Source: Deltaproteobacteria bacterium (GTDB lineage: Bacteria > Myxococcota_A > UBA9160 > JAJDAL01). From it: a stretch of DNA of 64,000 nucleotides. The translations under genes and the position numbers were made by a program. Under the pieces are notes generated by a model that was not told the origin of the DNA, ran no database searches, and worked only from the letters and a program-made list of their open reading frames with translations. The stretch spans positions 248,001-312,000 of the forward strand of contig JAJDAL010000024.1 of assembly GCA_029261875.1 (NCBI GenBank), given 5' to 3'. Shown one piece after another: positions 16,945 to 25,050 of this stretch; position 1 is the first letter of the stretch; every line of letters starts with the position of its first letter.

Positions 16945-17409
16945 TCAGCCGGGCATCCCGGGCATCTCGAGCAATTCGATTACACTTCCCGCGGTAGCGC
17001 TGGGCAATGCCACGTACGCGAACGCAACCGTCGGTCCGAAGCGCTTGAAGAAGACGCTTTCGAAACCCTCGGCGCGGAGTTTCGCCAATGTGTCTTCGAC
17101 CCGGTCGACGCGAAAACGCACGTGGTGAAGTCCTTCGCCGTGGCGCTCCAGGTGCTCACTGTGCGGAGTTTCCCCCTCCAGCACTTGAACTAATTCGATT
17201 TCCAACGGACCCGAGTGGTTGACCGCGACTTTGAGTTTGCAGCTCGCGGGCTTGCCCCAGATTTCACAATCGGGAATCGGGGCGACCCCCACATCGAAGG
17301 GCCCATAAATCGCTTCGTAGAGCGGGAGTGCGCGTTCCATATCCTGGACCACGTAGCTGACTTGATCGACAGGGCCGAGTCCCAGTCGGCCCTGAGCGGT
17401 TTCCATCAT
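16945..17409 (-). CDS. VOC family (glyoxalase/methylmalonyl-CoA epimerase-like) protein
   Basis: A 154-residue vicinal-oxygen-chelate protein. DQVSYVVQDMERALPLYEAI near the start and HHVRFRVDRVEDTLAKLRAE in the middle are the two beta-alpha-beta-beta-beta modules; EIELVQ and VIELLE end each half and supply the usual Glu metal ligands. The pattern is closest to lactoylglutathione lyase/methylmalonyl-CoA epimerase-like members; the reaction is not determinable. AGGAG lies 7 nt before the first of two adjacent ATG codons. Divergent from the MBL-fold operon; a shared promoter region of 68 bp suggests a link. Confidence 0.85.
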   Translation of the reverse strand: MMETAQGRLGLGPVDQVSYVVQDMERALPLYEAIYGPFDVGVAPIPDCEIWGKPASCKLKVAVNHSGPLEIELVQVLEGETPHSEHLERHGEGLHHVRFRVDRVEDTLAKLRAEGFESVFFKRFGPTVAFAYVALPSATAGSVIELLEMPGMPG

Positions 17410-17477
17410 CGCGTTTCTCCTCTAGGCGCTCCGGCATATGGTATTAAATCGGCTGCGGCAACCGAAACGAGGCCTCC

Positions 17478-18746
17478 ATGTCCCAACCTCTCTTCCGTTC
17501 GCGCCCAGGTGGCTTTGCGATCCAGCCCGCCTCCCAGGCGGAAGCTACGCCCATCAACGACTTCGTGTTCGTCTCCGAAGGCCTTTCGAATTCGTACCTG
17601 GTGAAGACGCGCGATGGCTGCGTGGTCATCAACACCGGGATGGGATTCGAAGCGCCGGTCCACAAACGCAACTACGACGCCCTCGATCCGGGCCCGGTTC
17701 GATTCATCCTGCTCACCCAGGGCCATGTCGACCATGTGGGCGGCGTGGATCTACTGCGCGAACCCGGCAGCGAGATCGTCGCCCAGGGCAACAATCCAGC
17801 CCACCAGGCGGATGACGCGCGCCTCGCCGCTTGCCGCGCTCGCCGCAGCGGCTTCGCGTTTGCGAAGGCGATCGGGAAGGCCAACGCGTACGTGCGCGAG
17901 AACCTGGGCAATGTGGTGTCCCCGCAATCGGTTCCCGAGCCGACGATCACGTTCCGGGACGCGTATGCGTTCGAATTGGGCGGCGTGCGTTTCGAATTGC
18001 TCGCGACACCGGGCGGCGAGACCACGGACTCCATGGTGGTTTGGCTTCCCGAATCCAAGATCTGCTTCACGGGAAATCTCTTCAGCGCCCTGTTCGGCCA
18101 TTTTCCGAATCTCGTGACCCTCCGCGGCGACCGCTATCGCGACGCCCTGCGTTTCATCGAATCCCTGGATCGCGTGCGTGCCCTGGAACCGGAAATACTC
18201 CTGGTCGGACACCACGAACCCGTCGTCGGACGCGACCGGATCCAGGGAGAACTGGCGCGCCTGCGCGGAGCGGTGCAGTACGTCCACGACGAAACGGTTC
18301 GCGGAATGAACCAAGGCAAAGATGTCTACACGCTGATGCGCGAGATCGAACTCCCCGAGGCGCTCGAAGTCGGCGAGGGCTACGGGAAGGTGGCCTGGGG
18401 CGTACGCGCCATCTACGAAACCTACACCGGATGGTTTCACCACCGATCGACCACGGAACTCTACCCGGTTCCGGCGAGTAGCGTGTACGGAGATTTCGTC
18501 GATCTCGCCGGCGGTCCCGACGCGCTTGCCCGGCGGGCACAGAAGAAACTGACCGATGGCGCCCCGGTGGAAGCCATTCACATCGCCGAGGCCGCCCTCA
18601 GCGCAGACCCCGCCTGCAAGAACGCACTCGAAGCCAGCCTTTCCGCCCACCGCGCATTGGAAACCGCCAGTGAGAACTTCTGGGAGAGTTCGTGGCTGCG
18701 GCGCGCCATCGCGGACCTCGAAGCGAGAATCGAGACGTCCCCGTGA
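17478..18746 (+). CDS. MBL-fold hydrolase, alkylsulfatase-like with dimerisation domain
   Basis: A 422-residue metallo-beta-lactamase-fold enzyme related to the alkylsulfatase at 4487-6478 but cytosolic and without an SCP2 domain. The metal motif reads TQGHVDHVGG (80-89): the first histidine of HxHxDH is replaced by Gln81, while H83, D85 and H86 remain. The later sequence (AVQYVHDETVRGMNQGKDVYTLMREIELP, here only its order matters) is the alkylsulfatase dimerisation region ending in an all-helical tail. First gene of a four-gene operon; its TGA overlaps the sulfotransferase GTG by 4 bp. It may hydrolyse sulfate esters or another acyl/phospho ester; the altered metal site makes the reaction uncertain. 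Confidence 0.85.
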   Translation: MSQPLFRSRPGGFAIQPASQAEATPINDFVFVSEGLSNSYLVKTRDGCVVINTGMGFEAPVHKRNYDALDPGPVRFILLTQGHVDHVGGVDLLREPGSEIVAQGNNPAHQADDARLAACRARRSGFAFAKAIGKANAYVRENLGNVVSPQSVPEPTITFRDAYAFELGGVRFELLATPGGETTDSMVVWLPESKICFTGNLFSALFGHFPNLVTLRGDRYRDALRFIESLDRVRALEPEILLVGHHEPVVGRDRIQGELARLRGAVQYVHDETVRGMNQGKDVYTLMREIELPEALEVGEGYGKVAWGVRAIYETYTGWFHHRSTTELYPVPASSVYGDFVDLAGGPDALARRAQKKLTDGAPVEAIHIAEAALSADPACKNALEASLSAHRALETASENFWESSWLRRAIADLEARIETSP

Positions 18747-20005
18747 ACGAGCCCGGGGCAGACGTTCGCATTCGCGATCTCGCGGCACCGCAACTCACCG
18801 CGTTTCAGAAACTCGCCCGGGCGGGTGCCGAACAGATCCCGGTTTCTCTCGACACGGAATCCGTGCTGGCGGAAGCCGTGGAGCGAACCGGTCTATCGAA
18901 CTTCGGCGCCGACGATTTCCGCGCGCGTCTCGCGCTCTGGCTCCAGAGCCTCGAGGAAGATGCGGGACTCGGTGCAGTCGGAAGGATCGGCGCCTACCGG
19001 GATTGCGTGCGCTACGCCGCCAACCGCCTGCGTCTCGAAGACCTGCTCGTTCGCCACCCGGAAATCCTCGACGTCGAGGTTCGGCGGCCGATCATCATTG
19101 CGGGTTTGCCGCGTTCGGGAACCACCCATCTCCTCAACCTGATCGCCGCCGACGCGCGACTGCGTTCCCTGCCCTATTGGGAAAGCCTCGAACCGATTCC
19201 CGATCCCCGCGCAGCGCCCGCAGCCTCCGGCGAAGACCCGCGCCGCGCGCGCTGCCAGAAAGGGTACGAACAAAGCGATGCCCTGATGCCACTCTTGAAG
19301 AACATGCACGAGATGGCACCGGATCACGTTCACGAAGAGATCGAACTCCAAGCCCTCGATTTCTCCTGCTACGAACTCGAATGGATCGCCACGGTGCCGC
19401 GCTGGCGGGACTACTATCTCGAACACGACCAAACCCCCCATTACGCGTATCTCCGGAAAGCCTTGCAGGCGCTCCAGTGGTTGCGGGGGCCCGATCGCTG
19501 GGTCTTGAAATCGCCCCAACACATGGAGCAGTTGGGCCCCCTGCTCTCTACGTTCCCCGATGCCACCATCGTTTTGACCCACCGCGACCCGGTTTCCGTC
19601 ATCGCATCGGCGATCACGATGCTCACCTATGGCGACCGCTTGCGCCGCACGAAAGTCGATCCGCCGGCCGTGGCGGAATACTGGTGTGATCGAATCGAAA
19701 CGCTCTTGCGGGCCTGCGTACGCGACCGGGATCGCATTCCCGCGACGCAAAGCCTCGACGTCCCCTTCCACGAATTCATGGCCGACGATCTCGGGACCGT
19801 AGAGCGCACCTACGCACTCGCGCAGCTGGAGCTGACCGACGACGCGCGCCATTCTCTCGAAGGCTTCCTGCGCGAGAACCCGCGTGGGAAGCACGGCCGG
19901 ATCCTGTACGATCTCGAACGGGACTTCGGCATCGACCCGAACGCCTTGCGCAAACGCTTCGACTTCTATTTCGAACGCTTTCCCATCCGGGCGGAGATTC
20001 GATGA
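18743..20005 (+). CDS. PAPS-dependent sulfotransferase family protein
   Basis: A 420-residue soluble sulfotransferase expected to transfer sulfate from PAPS to a hydroxyl group. The 5'-phosphosulfate loop is IIAGLPRSGTTHLLNLI (P-loop G121-T128), and the 3'-phosphate-binding region VLKSPQHMEQLGPLL with the VLTHRDPVSVIAS element follows, as in the Sulfotransfer_3 family. The N-terminal ~110 residues are a helical extension. The GTG start overlaps the previous stop (GTGA) and the stop overlaps the next start (ATGA), so all four operon genes are probably translated together. Substrate unknown; a lipid or sterol alcohol is plausible given the alcohol dehydrogenase and SDR downstream. Confidence 0.88.
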   Translation: MNEPGADVRIRDLAAPQLTAFQKLARAGAEQIPVSLDTESVLAEAVERTGLSNFGADDFRARLALWLQSLEEDAGLGAVGRIGAYRDCVRYAANRLRLEDLLVRHPEILDVEVRRPIIIAGLPRSGTTHLLNLIAADARLRSLPYWESLEPIPDPRAAPAASGEDPRRARCQKGYEQSDALMPLLKNMHEMAPDHVHEEIELQALDFSCYELEWIATVPRWRDYYLEHDQTPHYAYLRKALQALQWLRGPDRWVLKSPQHMEQLGPLLSTFPDATIVLTHRDPVSVIASAITMLTYGDRLRRTKVDPPAVAEYWCDRIETLLRACVRDRDRIPATQSLDVPFHEFMADDLGTVERTYALAQLELTDDARHSLEGFLRENPRGKHGRILYDLERDFGIDPNALRKRFDFYFERFPIRAEIR

Positions 20006-21015
20006 AGCGTGTCTACATCCACGGCCCCGACGACGTTCGCCTCGACGAGATCCATGAACCCAAACCCGGCGCGCGCGACGCCGTCGTCCGCGTCGCGGCG
20101 TGCGGGATCTGCGGCACGGATCTTCGCTACGTGCGATTGGGCGGTCTGGCGGGACCGACCGCAAAACCCATGGCCCTGGGACACGAACTGGCGGGCGTGG
20201 TCGACGCCGTAGGCGATCAGGTTGCGAACCTGCGTGTGGGCGATCGCGTCGTCCTGAACCCGACCGCGGGCGGCAACATGATTGGAAACGGGGGCGAGGA
20301 AGGCGGATTTTCGCGCCGACTTCTGGTGCGCGACGCAGCCGCCGGAAAACGCTTGTACCCACTGCCGGATTCGCTCCCCATGGAAACCGCGGCCCTGACC
20401 GAGCCGCTGGGCGTCGGGATGAACGCCGTCGATCGCATCGATCCGCGCCCCACGGACAAAGTCGCCGTGTTCGGAGCGGGGCCCATCGGGCTGGCCGCGA
20501 TCGCGGTGTTGCGCGACCGGGGCGTCGCGGACGTGGTGGCCATCGATCTATCGGCAACACGACTCGCGATCGCGCGCCAGTTGGGCGCAACCCGAACCAT
20601 CGATGCATCGAACGAAGACCCGTGGCGCGCGCTTCGCAAGTTTCACGGAGAAGCCCCGGTGCTGGGTGCCCCCATGGCGGGCACCGACGCCTACATCGAA
20701 GCCTCCGGAGCCGATCCGGTCATCCAGCAGTTCCTGCAACACGCCAAAGGCGAAGCGCGTCTATCCGTCGTGGCCCTCCACGACCGCCCGATCGAGATCA
20801 GCTTCCTGCTCGTGATGATGAAGCAACTCACGATTCGCGGTGCCATGGAATATCCGGAAGACTACACGGACGCGATCGAACTCCTGACGCGTTGGAATCT
20901 TTCACCCATGATCAGCCACCGCTTCCCACTGGCGCAATTCGACGAAGCCCTGGCGCTCGCGCGCGACCCGTCTTCCGGAGGCAAGGTCATGATCGAAATG
21001 GAGGAGAACCGGTGA
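20002..21015 (+). CDS. zinc-dependent alcohol dehydrogenase (MDR family)
   Basis: A 337-residue medium-chain dehydrogenase oxidising an alcohol with NAD(P)+. Catalytic-zinc residues are visible: Cys34 (GICGTD, with Cys37) and GHE at 60-62. The Rossmann motif is VFGAGPIGLAAIAVLRDRG. The loop after GDRVVLNP lacks the four structural-zinc cysteines found in classic tetrameric alcohol dehydrogenases, so only the catalytic zinc is expected. Closest in layout to threonine/sorbitol-dehydrogenase-like enzymes. Starts by ATGA overlap with the sulfotransferase and ends by GTGA overlap with the SDR. Confidence 0.92.
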   Translation: MKRVYIHGPDDVRLDEIHEPKPGARDAVVRVAACGICGTDLRYVRLGGLAGPTAKPMALGHELAGVVDAVGDQVANLRVGDRVVLNPTAGGNMIGNGGEEGGFSRRLLVRDAAAGKRLYPLPDSLPMETAALTEPLGVGMNAVDRIDPRPTDKVAVFGAGPIGLAAIAVLRDRGVADVVAIDLSATRLAIARQLGATRTIDASNEDPWRALRKFHGEAPVLGAPMAGTDAYIEASGADPVIQQFLQHAKGEARLSVVALHDRPIEISFLLVMMKQLTIRGAMEYPEDYTDAIELLTRWNLSPMISHRFPLAQFDEALALARDPSSGGKVMIEMEENR

Positions 21016-21758
21016 ACCGTGCGCGTTTCGACTTCACGGGTGCACAGGTGCTCGTGACCGGAGGATCGAGCGGCATCGGCCACGGAATCGCACAGGCGTT
21101 CGCGAGCGCCGGTGCAGCCGTCGCGATCACCGGCACGCGAGCCAAAGCGTCGGAATACGATCTGGATCTGGCGGCCTTCGAATACCACCCGCTCGAGATG
21201 ACGGATTCCGCGGCCATCGAGCGCCTGGGCGAACGCTTCCCGCGACTCGACGTCCTGGTCAACAACGCGGGCGCCAACTTTCCCGGCGGGCGCAACGAAT
21301 GGGAACCGGATGCCTTCGAGGCCTCGGTGGCGATCAATCTGTTCGGGGCGTTTCGCATGGCGCTGGCGTGCAAACCGAAACTCGCCGCCAGCCCACTCGA
21401 AGGGGGCGGGTCCGTGGTCAACCTGGCGTCCATGTCGTCGTTTTTCGCCGTCCCCATCGTGCCGGGATACGGCGCCGCCAAGGCCGGCGTCGTTCAAATG
21501 ACGAAGAACCTCGCGGTCGCCTGGGCGCGCGAAGGAATCCGCGTCAACGCCGTGGCGCCGGGACTGATCGAGAGCAACATGACGGCTCCCATGAAGGGCA
21601 TCGAAGCCCTGGAGAAGCCCCCCATCGACCGAACCCCCATGGGCCGCTGGGGAACGCCGTCGGACATCGCACCGGTGGTCGTGTTCCTGGCGAGCGCGGG
21701 CGCGCAATTCATGACGGGGCAAACCGTATCCATCGACGGCGGCTACTCGATCGCCTGA
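21012..21758 (+). CDS. short-chain dehydrogenase/reductase (SDR)
   Basis: A 248-residue classical SDR. TGGSSGIGHG (nucleotide binding), NNAG, a catalytic serine in NLASMSS, and YGAAK (Tyr/Lys pair) are all present, with the C-terminal IDGGYSI typical of 3-oxoacyl-ACP reductase-like members. The GTG at 21012 overlaps the preceding stop. As last gene of the MBL-sulfotransferase-ADH-SDR operon it probably acts on the same alcohol/ketone scaffold. Confidence 0.92.
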   Translation: MNRARFDFTGAQVLVTGGSSGIGHGIAQAFASAGAAVAITGTRAKASEYDLDLAAFEYHPLEMTDSAAIERLGERFPRLDVLVNNAGANFPGGRNEWEPDAFEASVAINLFGAFRMALACKPKLAASPLEGGGSVVNLASMSSFFAVPIVPGYGAAKAGVVQMTKNLAVAWAREGIRVNAVAPGLIESNMTAPMKGIEALEKPPIDRTPMGRWGTPSDIAPVVVFLASAGAQFMTGQTVSIDGGYSIA

Positions 21759-21784
21759 ATTCGTCGGCGCCAAGAGCCGCTCGG

Positions 21785-22372
21785 TTACGCGGAATGTCCG
21801 AGCAATCGCAGCACGCCGACCTCGAGTACCGCCACCGCCTCTTCGACACCCAACGCTTCTCCGTTTCGCAGTTGCGTCCAACTGCCGAGGGAAAGCAGCG
21901 CCGACAAGAGGGGGGCGAGATGCGGGTCGGACGCCTTCGCGAATTCCGGGCCGAGGGCCGCGTGAAGTTGCGCGGTCATCGCTGCCGCCATGATGTGTTC
22001 CTGCTTCTGCGCGCCCTCGGACTGGCGCGGCAGGCGCCCGGAAGCGCGCTGCAGGGGAGCCACGACTTCGTAAACCTGCGCGCGTCGGCGCAGGAACTCG
22101 ACCAGACGCGTGCGGGTGTCGCCCTCGAATCCCTCGCCGCTCAACAGGGGAACGATCTGCGCGGCGACCCGCTCGCGCATGGCCGTCGCCAGGCCTTCGG
22201 AATCGCCGAAATGGCGAAACACCGTGCTCATGCTGACGCCCGCATGGGCGGCAATCTGTTCGGGTGTGATCTCGACGCTCGGGTCCGAAATCGCCTTGGC
22301 GATCGCCTCGAGAATCCGTTCGCGGCTTCTCAGGGAGCGCTGACGGCGCCCATCCTGTCCTTCGTCGCTCAC
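21785..22372 (-). CDS. TetR/AcrR family transcriptional regulator
   Basis: A 195-residue regulator. The N-terminal helix-turn-helix is clear (RERILEAIAKAISD..ITPEQIAAHAGVSMSTVFRHFGD), followed by an all-helical ligand-binding domain. The start is GTG at 22372 with a G-rich stretch just before. It is divergently transcribed from the exported dehalogenase fusion, with an AT-rich 112-bp gap containing a 25-bp imperfect palindrome (22420-22444) over the dehalogenase promoter, so it most likely represses that gene and perhaps itself. Confidence 0.9.
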   Translation of the reverse strand: MSDEGQDGRRQRSLRSRERILEAIAKAISDPSVEITPEQIAAHAGVSMSTVFRHFGDSEGLATAMRERVAAQIVPLLSGEGFEGDTRTRLVEFLRRRAQVYEVVAPLQRASGRLPRQSEGAQKQEHIMAAAMTAQLHAALGPEFAKASDPHLAPLLSALLSLGSWTQLRNGEALGVEEAVAVLEVGVLRLLGHSA

Positions 22373-22419
22373 CTAACCCCCAGTACCTGCAAGCGATTTC
22401 GCTTAGCTCCAAAAAGAAT

Positions 22420-22444
22420 TGACGTATTAACTTCTAATATATCA
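22420..22444. promoter_or_regulatory. imperfect palindromic operator overlapping dehalogenase promoter
   Basis: TGACGTATTA-N5-TAATATATCA pairs at 8 of 10 arm positions. It overlaps a TTGACG -35 hexamer (22419-22424) and reaches a CATAAC/TCATAA -10 region (22442-22448) of the plus-strand gene. Size and symmetry fit a TetR operator; the divergent TetR gene starts 48 bp away. Confidence 0.55.
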
Positions 22445-22484
22445 TAACTACGACCGAAGCTTCACAAACTCCGGAGGACGAACC

Positions 22485-24683
22485 ATGACCCGAAACCTAC
22501 TGCAGAAACTTCTCTTTCTGGTCGTGTTTCTCGGCCTTTCCAACAGCGCCGGGGCGTTCGCGTTCCGCTTCAATTTCGAGGTTCGCCAGCCCAGCGGCGA
22601 GAACATCTTCGCCCGCTGGGTGTACGGGGCTTGCGGGGAATGCACCCTCGAACAGTTCGAAGCCATCGTCCCGCCGCCGGGCTTTCTCGTCGCCCCGCCG
22701 AAGTCGACCCTGTTCGACTCGGGCACAGCGGATCTCCCGCAAGCCCCGCCCGGCGTCCTCCCGGCGCTCGATCTCGTACCCGAAATTCCCGGAGAAGAGT
22801 TTCGCTTGATCGCGAAGGTGGAGGATGCACAGATCCTGGGTGTGGATCCCGAAGCCGGCGTATTCGCCAACGCCAGCGTGCGGCGTTCGACGCTGTTCCA
22901 GTTCAATCCCGAACGCGTCGTACACGAAGTCATGGACCCCGACGGGAACGCCTACGTTTTGATCTTCTTCGATACGACGCTACTCGACGTTCTCGATCCC
23001 CTCGAACTCGACGCCTTCAGTGCCATCGCCATTCCCGACGGCTGGACGTATTCGAGTCGGGTGCTCGATGGCCCCATGTTGGTGAACTCCAATGGCCTCG
23101 CAACGGTCTTCTCGCAAGGCGTACTCGGCACGTGGCAGCGCCTGAACCCGGACATCACGGCGATCTCGGGCAAGCGTCTCGCGATCCGCAACCGCAAAGC
23201 GGATGACCCCGGCAAAACGCGAATCGTCTTCAAATCCCAAGATGCAGCCATCGCCGTTCCAGGTGCGGGCAGCGCGGGCGACCCGCGCTGCGGCGCCGGG
23301 AACGGCGGCAACCTCGCCTTTGCGGGAACCACGAGCGAAACCAAGTTCCTCCAAACCCTTCCCTGCGAACGCTGGAGCGCGATCGGACCCGACACGGCGC
23401 CCCGGGGATATCGCTACAAGGACGGAAAACGCGAGCAGGGCCCGTGCAGTCGCGTGGTGGTACAGGACGGGAAGCTCACGGCCAGCTGCGCGGGTCGTCC
23501 CCACGCACCGCTCGATTACGACCTGGAAGTGGGCCAACGCCAGGGCCCGCTCGTCGCCATGTTGGCTTTGGGAGACACGACCTACTGCACGCGGTTCGGC
23601 GGTGACGTTCGCAAGGACGGCAGCAACGGGAAGCTCTATTCCGCCAAGGACGCTCCGGCGCCGAGCACGTGTCCATCGAGCTGCGTTCCCGACGAGGGGG
23701 ACGTGCCGATATCGGAAACACCCGACGGAATCCGATTCGTCGTCACCCCCGAAGAACGCTTCGCGAACCTCGACGGATATCCCTTCGCACCCCATTACGT
23801 CAGCCTCGACGGTCTGCGTATTCACTACGTGGACGAGGGCCCGATCGACGGAGAGGTCATCCTGCTGATGCACGGCCAACCCAGCTGGTCGTACCTGTAC
23901 CGCAAGATGATCCCACTGCTCGCGGGCGCGGGCTACCGCGTGATCGCGCCCGACAACATGGGCATGGGGCGGTCGGACAAACCCGTCGAACTCTCGGTCC
24001 ACCGGTATGAACAACACATCGAATGGCACAAACGCTTCATCGCGGAACTGGGCCTGCAGGACATCACGCTGTTTGCGCAAGATTGGGGCGGTCTGATCGG
24101 ACTGCGGATCGTCGGCGACCTGCCGCACTTGTTCGCGCGCGCCGTGGCGTCCAACACGACGTTGCCCGTGATTCCGCCGGGCTTGAACCCGTACACGTTT
24201 CCGGATTCGACGCAGATCGATTGCGCGCTGGGCGATTTCGAGATCCCGGCCAATTTTCAAGCGTGGATCGAATACGCCCTGACGGCGCCGAATCTCCGCC
24301 CCCACCAGGTCGTGGAAACGTTGACGGTCAACAGCCTGACCCCCGAGCAGGCCAGTGCCTATGACGCCCCCTACCCGAGCCTGATCTACCGGGCCGCAAT
24401 CCGCGCCTTCCCGTCGATGATCACCGCGGTCGAGAGCGAAAACCTACCCGCGTGGCAGGCGCTGGGCGATTTCGAGAAGCCGTTCCTCACCCTGGCAGGA
24501 GAGCTGGATGCGAACCTGGGGAGTCCCGCGCAGGTGAACCGCTTGATCAACCACATTCCCGGTGCCGCGGGCCAGAACCACGAACGCTTCCCCGCCCATC
24601 ACTTCATTCAGGAAGACATCGGCGAGACCCTGGCGGATCGCGTCATCACCTTCATGCTGGAGAACCCTTTGCCAGCGCCGTAG
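22485..24683 (+). CDS. exported haloalkane dehalogenase (HLD-I type) with ~400-residue unknown N-terminal domain
   Basis: A 732-residue fusion. Residues 1-26 are a signal peptide; 27-400 form an unrecognised secreted domain with several cysteines (50, 53, 269, 294, 321, 335, 368, 396, 400). Residues about 415-730 are an alpha/beta-hydrolase haloalkane dehalogenase close to DhlA in pattern: HGQPSWSYLYRKMIP (463-477), nucleophile Asp533 in AQDWGG with halide-binding Trp534 next to it, Asp675 (AGELDAN) as likely acid, His706 (HHFIQED) as base. It would replace halogen by hydroxyl in the periplasm or outside. GGAGG precedes the ATG by 7 nt. Known dehalogenases are ~300 residues and cytosolic or simply secreted, so the fusion is unusual. 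The 3' end overlaps the convergent next gene by 32 bp. Confidence 0.85.
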   Translation: MTRNLLQKLLFLVVFLGLSNSAGAFAFRFNFEVRQPSGENIFARWVYGACGECTLEQFEAIVPPPGFLVAPPKSTLFDSGTADLPQAPPGVLPALDLVPEIPGEEFRLIAKVEDAQILGVDPEAGVFANASVRRSTLFQFNPERVVHEVMDPDGNAYVLIFFDTTLLDVLDPLELDAFSAIAIPDGWTYSSRVLDGPMLVNSNGLATVFSQGVLGTWQRLNPDITAISGKRLAIRNRKADDPGKTRIVFKSQDAAIAVPGAGSAGDPRCGAGNGGNLAFAGTTSETKFLQTLPCERWSAIGPDTAPRGYRYKDGKREQGPCSRVVVQDGKLTASCAGRPHAPLDYDLEVGQRQGPLVAMLALGDTTYCTRFGGDVRKDGSNGKLYSAKDAPAPSTCPSSCVPDEGDVPISETPDGIRFVVTPEERFANLDGYPFAPHYVSLDGLRIHYVDEGPIDGEVILLMHGQPSWSYLYRKMIPLLAGAGYRVIAPDNMGMGRSDKPVELSVHRYEQHIEWHKRFIAELGLQDITLFAQDWGGLIGLRIVGDLPHLFARAVASNTTLPVIPPGLNPYTFPDSTQIDCALGDFEIPANFQAWIEYALTAPNLRPHQVVETLTVNSLTPEQASAYDAPYPSLIYRAAIRAFPSMITAVESENLPAWQALGDFEKPFLTLAGELDANLGSPAQVNRLINHIPGAAGQNHERFPAHHFIQEDIGETLADRVITFMLENPLPAP

Positions 24684-25050
24684 GACGCGCGAGCAACAAG
24701 GCCAGCGGACTCAGTTCCATGGCGATGTGGACATACGAAAGAAGCCCCGGAGGCCCGTCGATCGCAACACTCAGGATTCGAGCAAACGCTTCGCCGAGAA
24801 TCGCACAGGCCACGAAGTTCCCGAGCAACGGCTCTTCCGGGCGCCGCGCGGCCAGCAGTGCCGCACCGCCCAACGCACACCACATCCCGAGATAGACCGC
24901 GCGAAATTCGCTCATCCCATCGGCGTTCACGATCGCGTATCCCATCGCCTCGGCAGCGGCATGCGGACGGAACAACCCGATCGCGGCCTCGCCGAAGATG
25001 ACCGCCGCGATCGCATAGAGAAATAGGCTTCGAAACTTCAAGCGCGTCAT
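24652..25050 (-). CDS. small four-helix membrane protein (DUF4345-like)
   Basis: A 132-residue membrane protein with four hydrophobic segments (SLFLYAIAAVIFGEAAIGLF, then two central helices around YLGMWCALGGAALLA and NFVACAILGEAFARIL, and a last one near the end). Length and the F/Y-R-A-V-Y-LGMW pattern resemble DUF4345 proteins; function unknown. The ATG at 25050 overlaps the stop of the upstream SMP-30-like gene (ATGA). It is the last gene of a TetR - propeller - membrane protein unit and overlaps the dehalogenase gene tail to tail. Confidence 0.75.
   Translation of the reverse strand: MTRLKFRSLFLYAIAAVIFGEAAIGLFRPHAAAEAMGYAIVNADGMSEFRAVYLGMWCALGGAALLAARRPEEPLLGNFVACAILGEAFARILSVAIDGPPGLLSYVHIAMELSPLALLLARPTALAKGSPA

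Noticed and set aside
16950..16968. CCGGG-CAT-CCCGG hairpin as a transcription terminator
   Set aside because: It lies within the 3' coding end of the VOC gene and has no T-run on either strand.
22485..24683. Dehalogenase as a separate gene with an internal start near 23720
   Set aside because: No suitable start codon with a ribosome site is visible before the conserved dehalogenase N-terminus, and the frame is continuous from the signal peptide.
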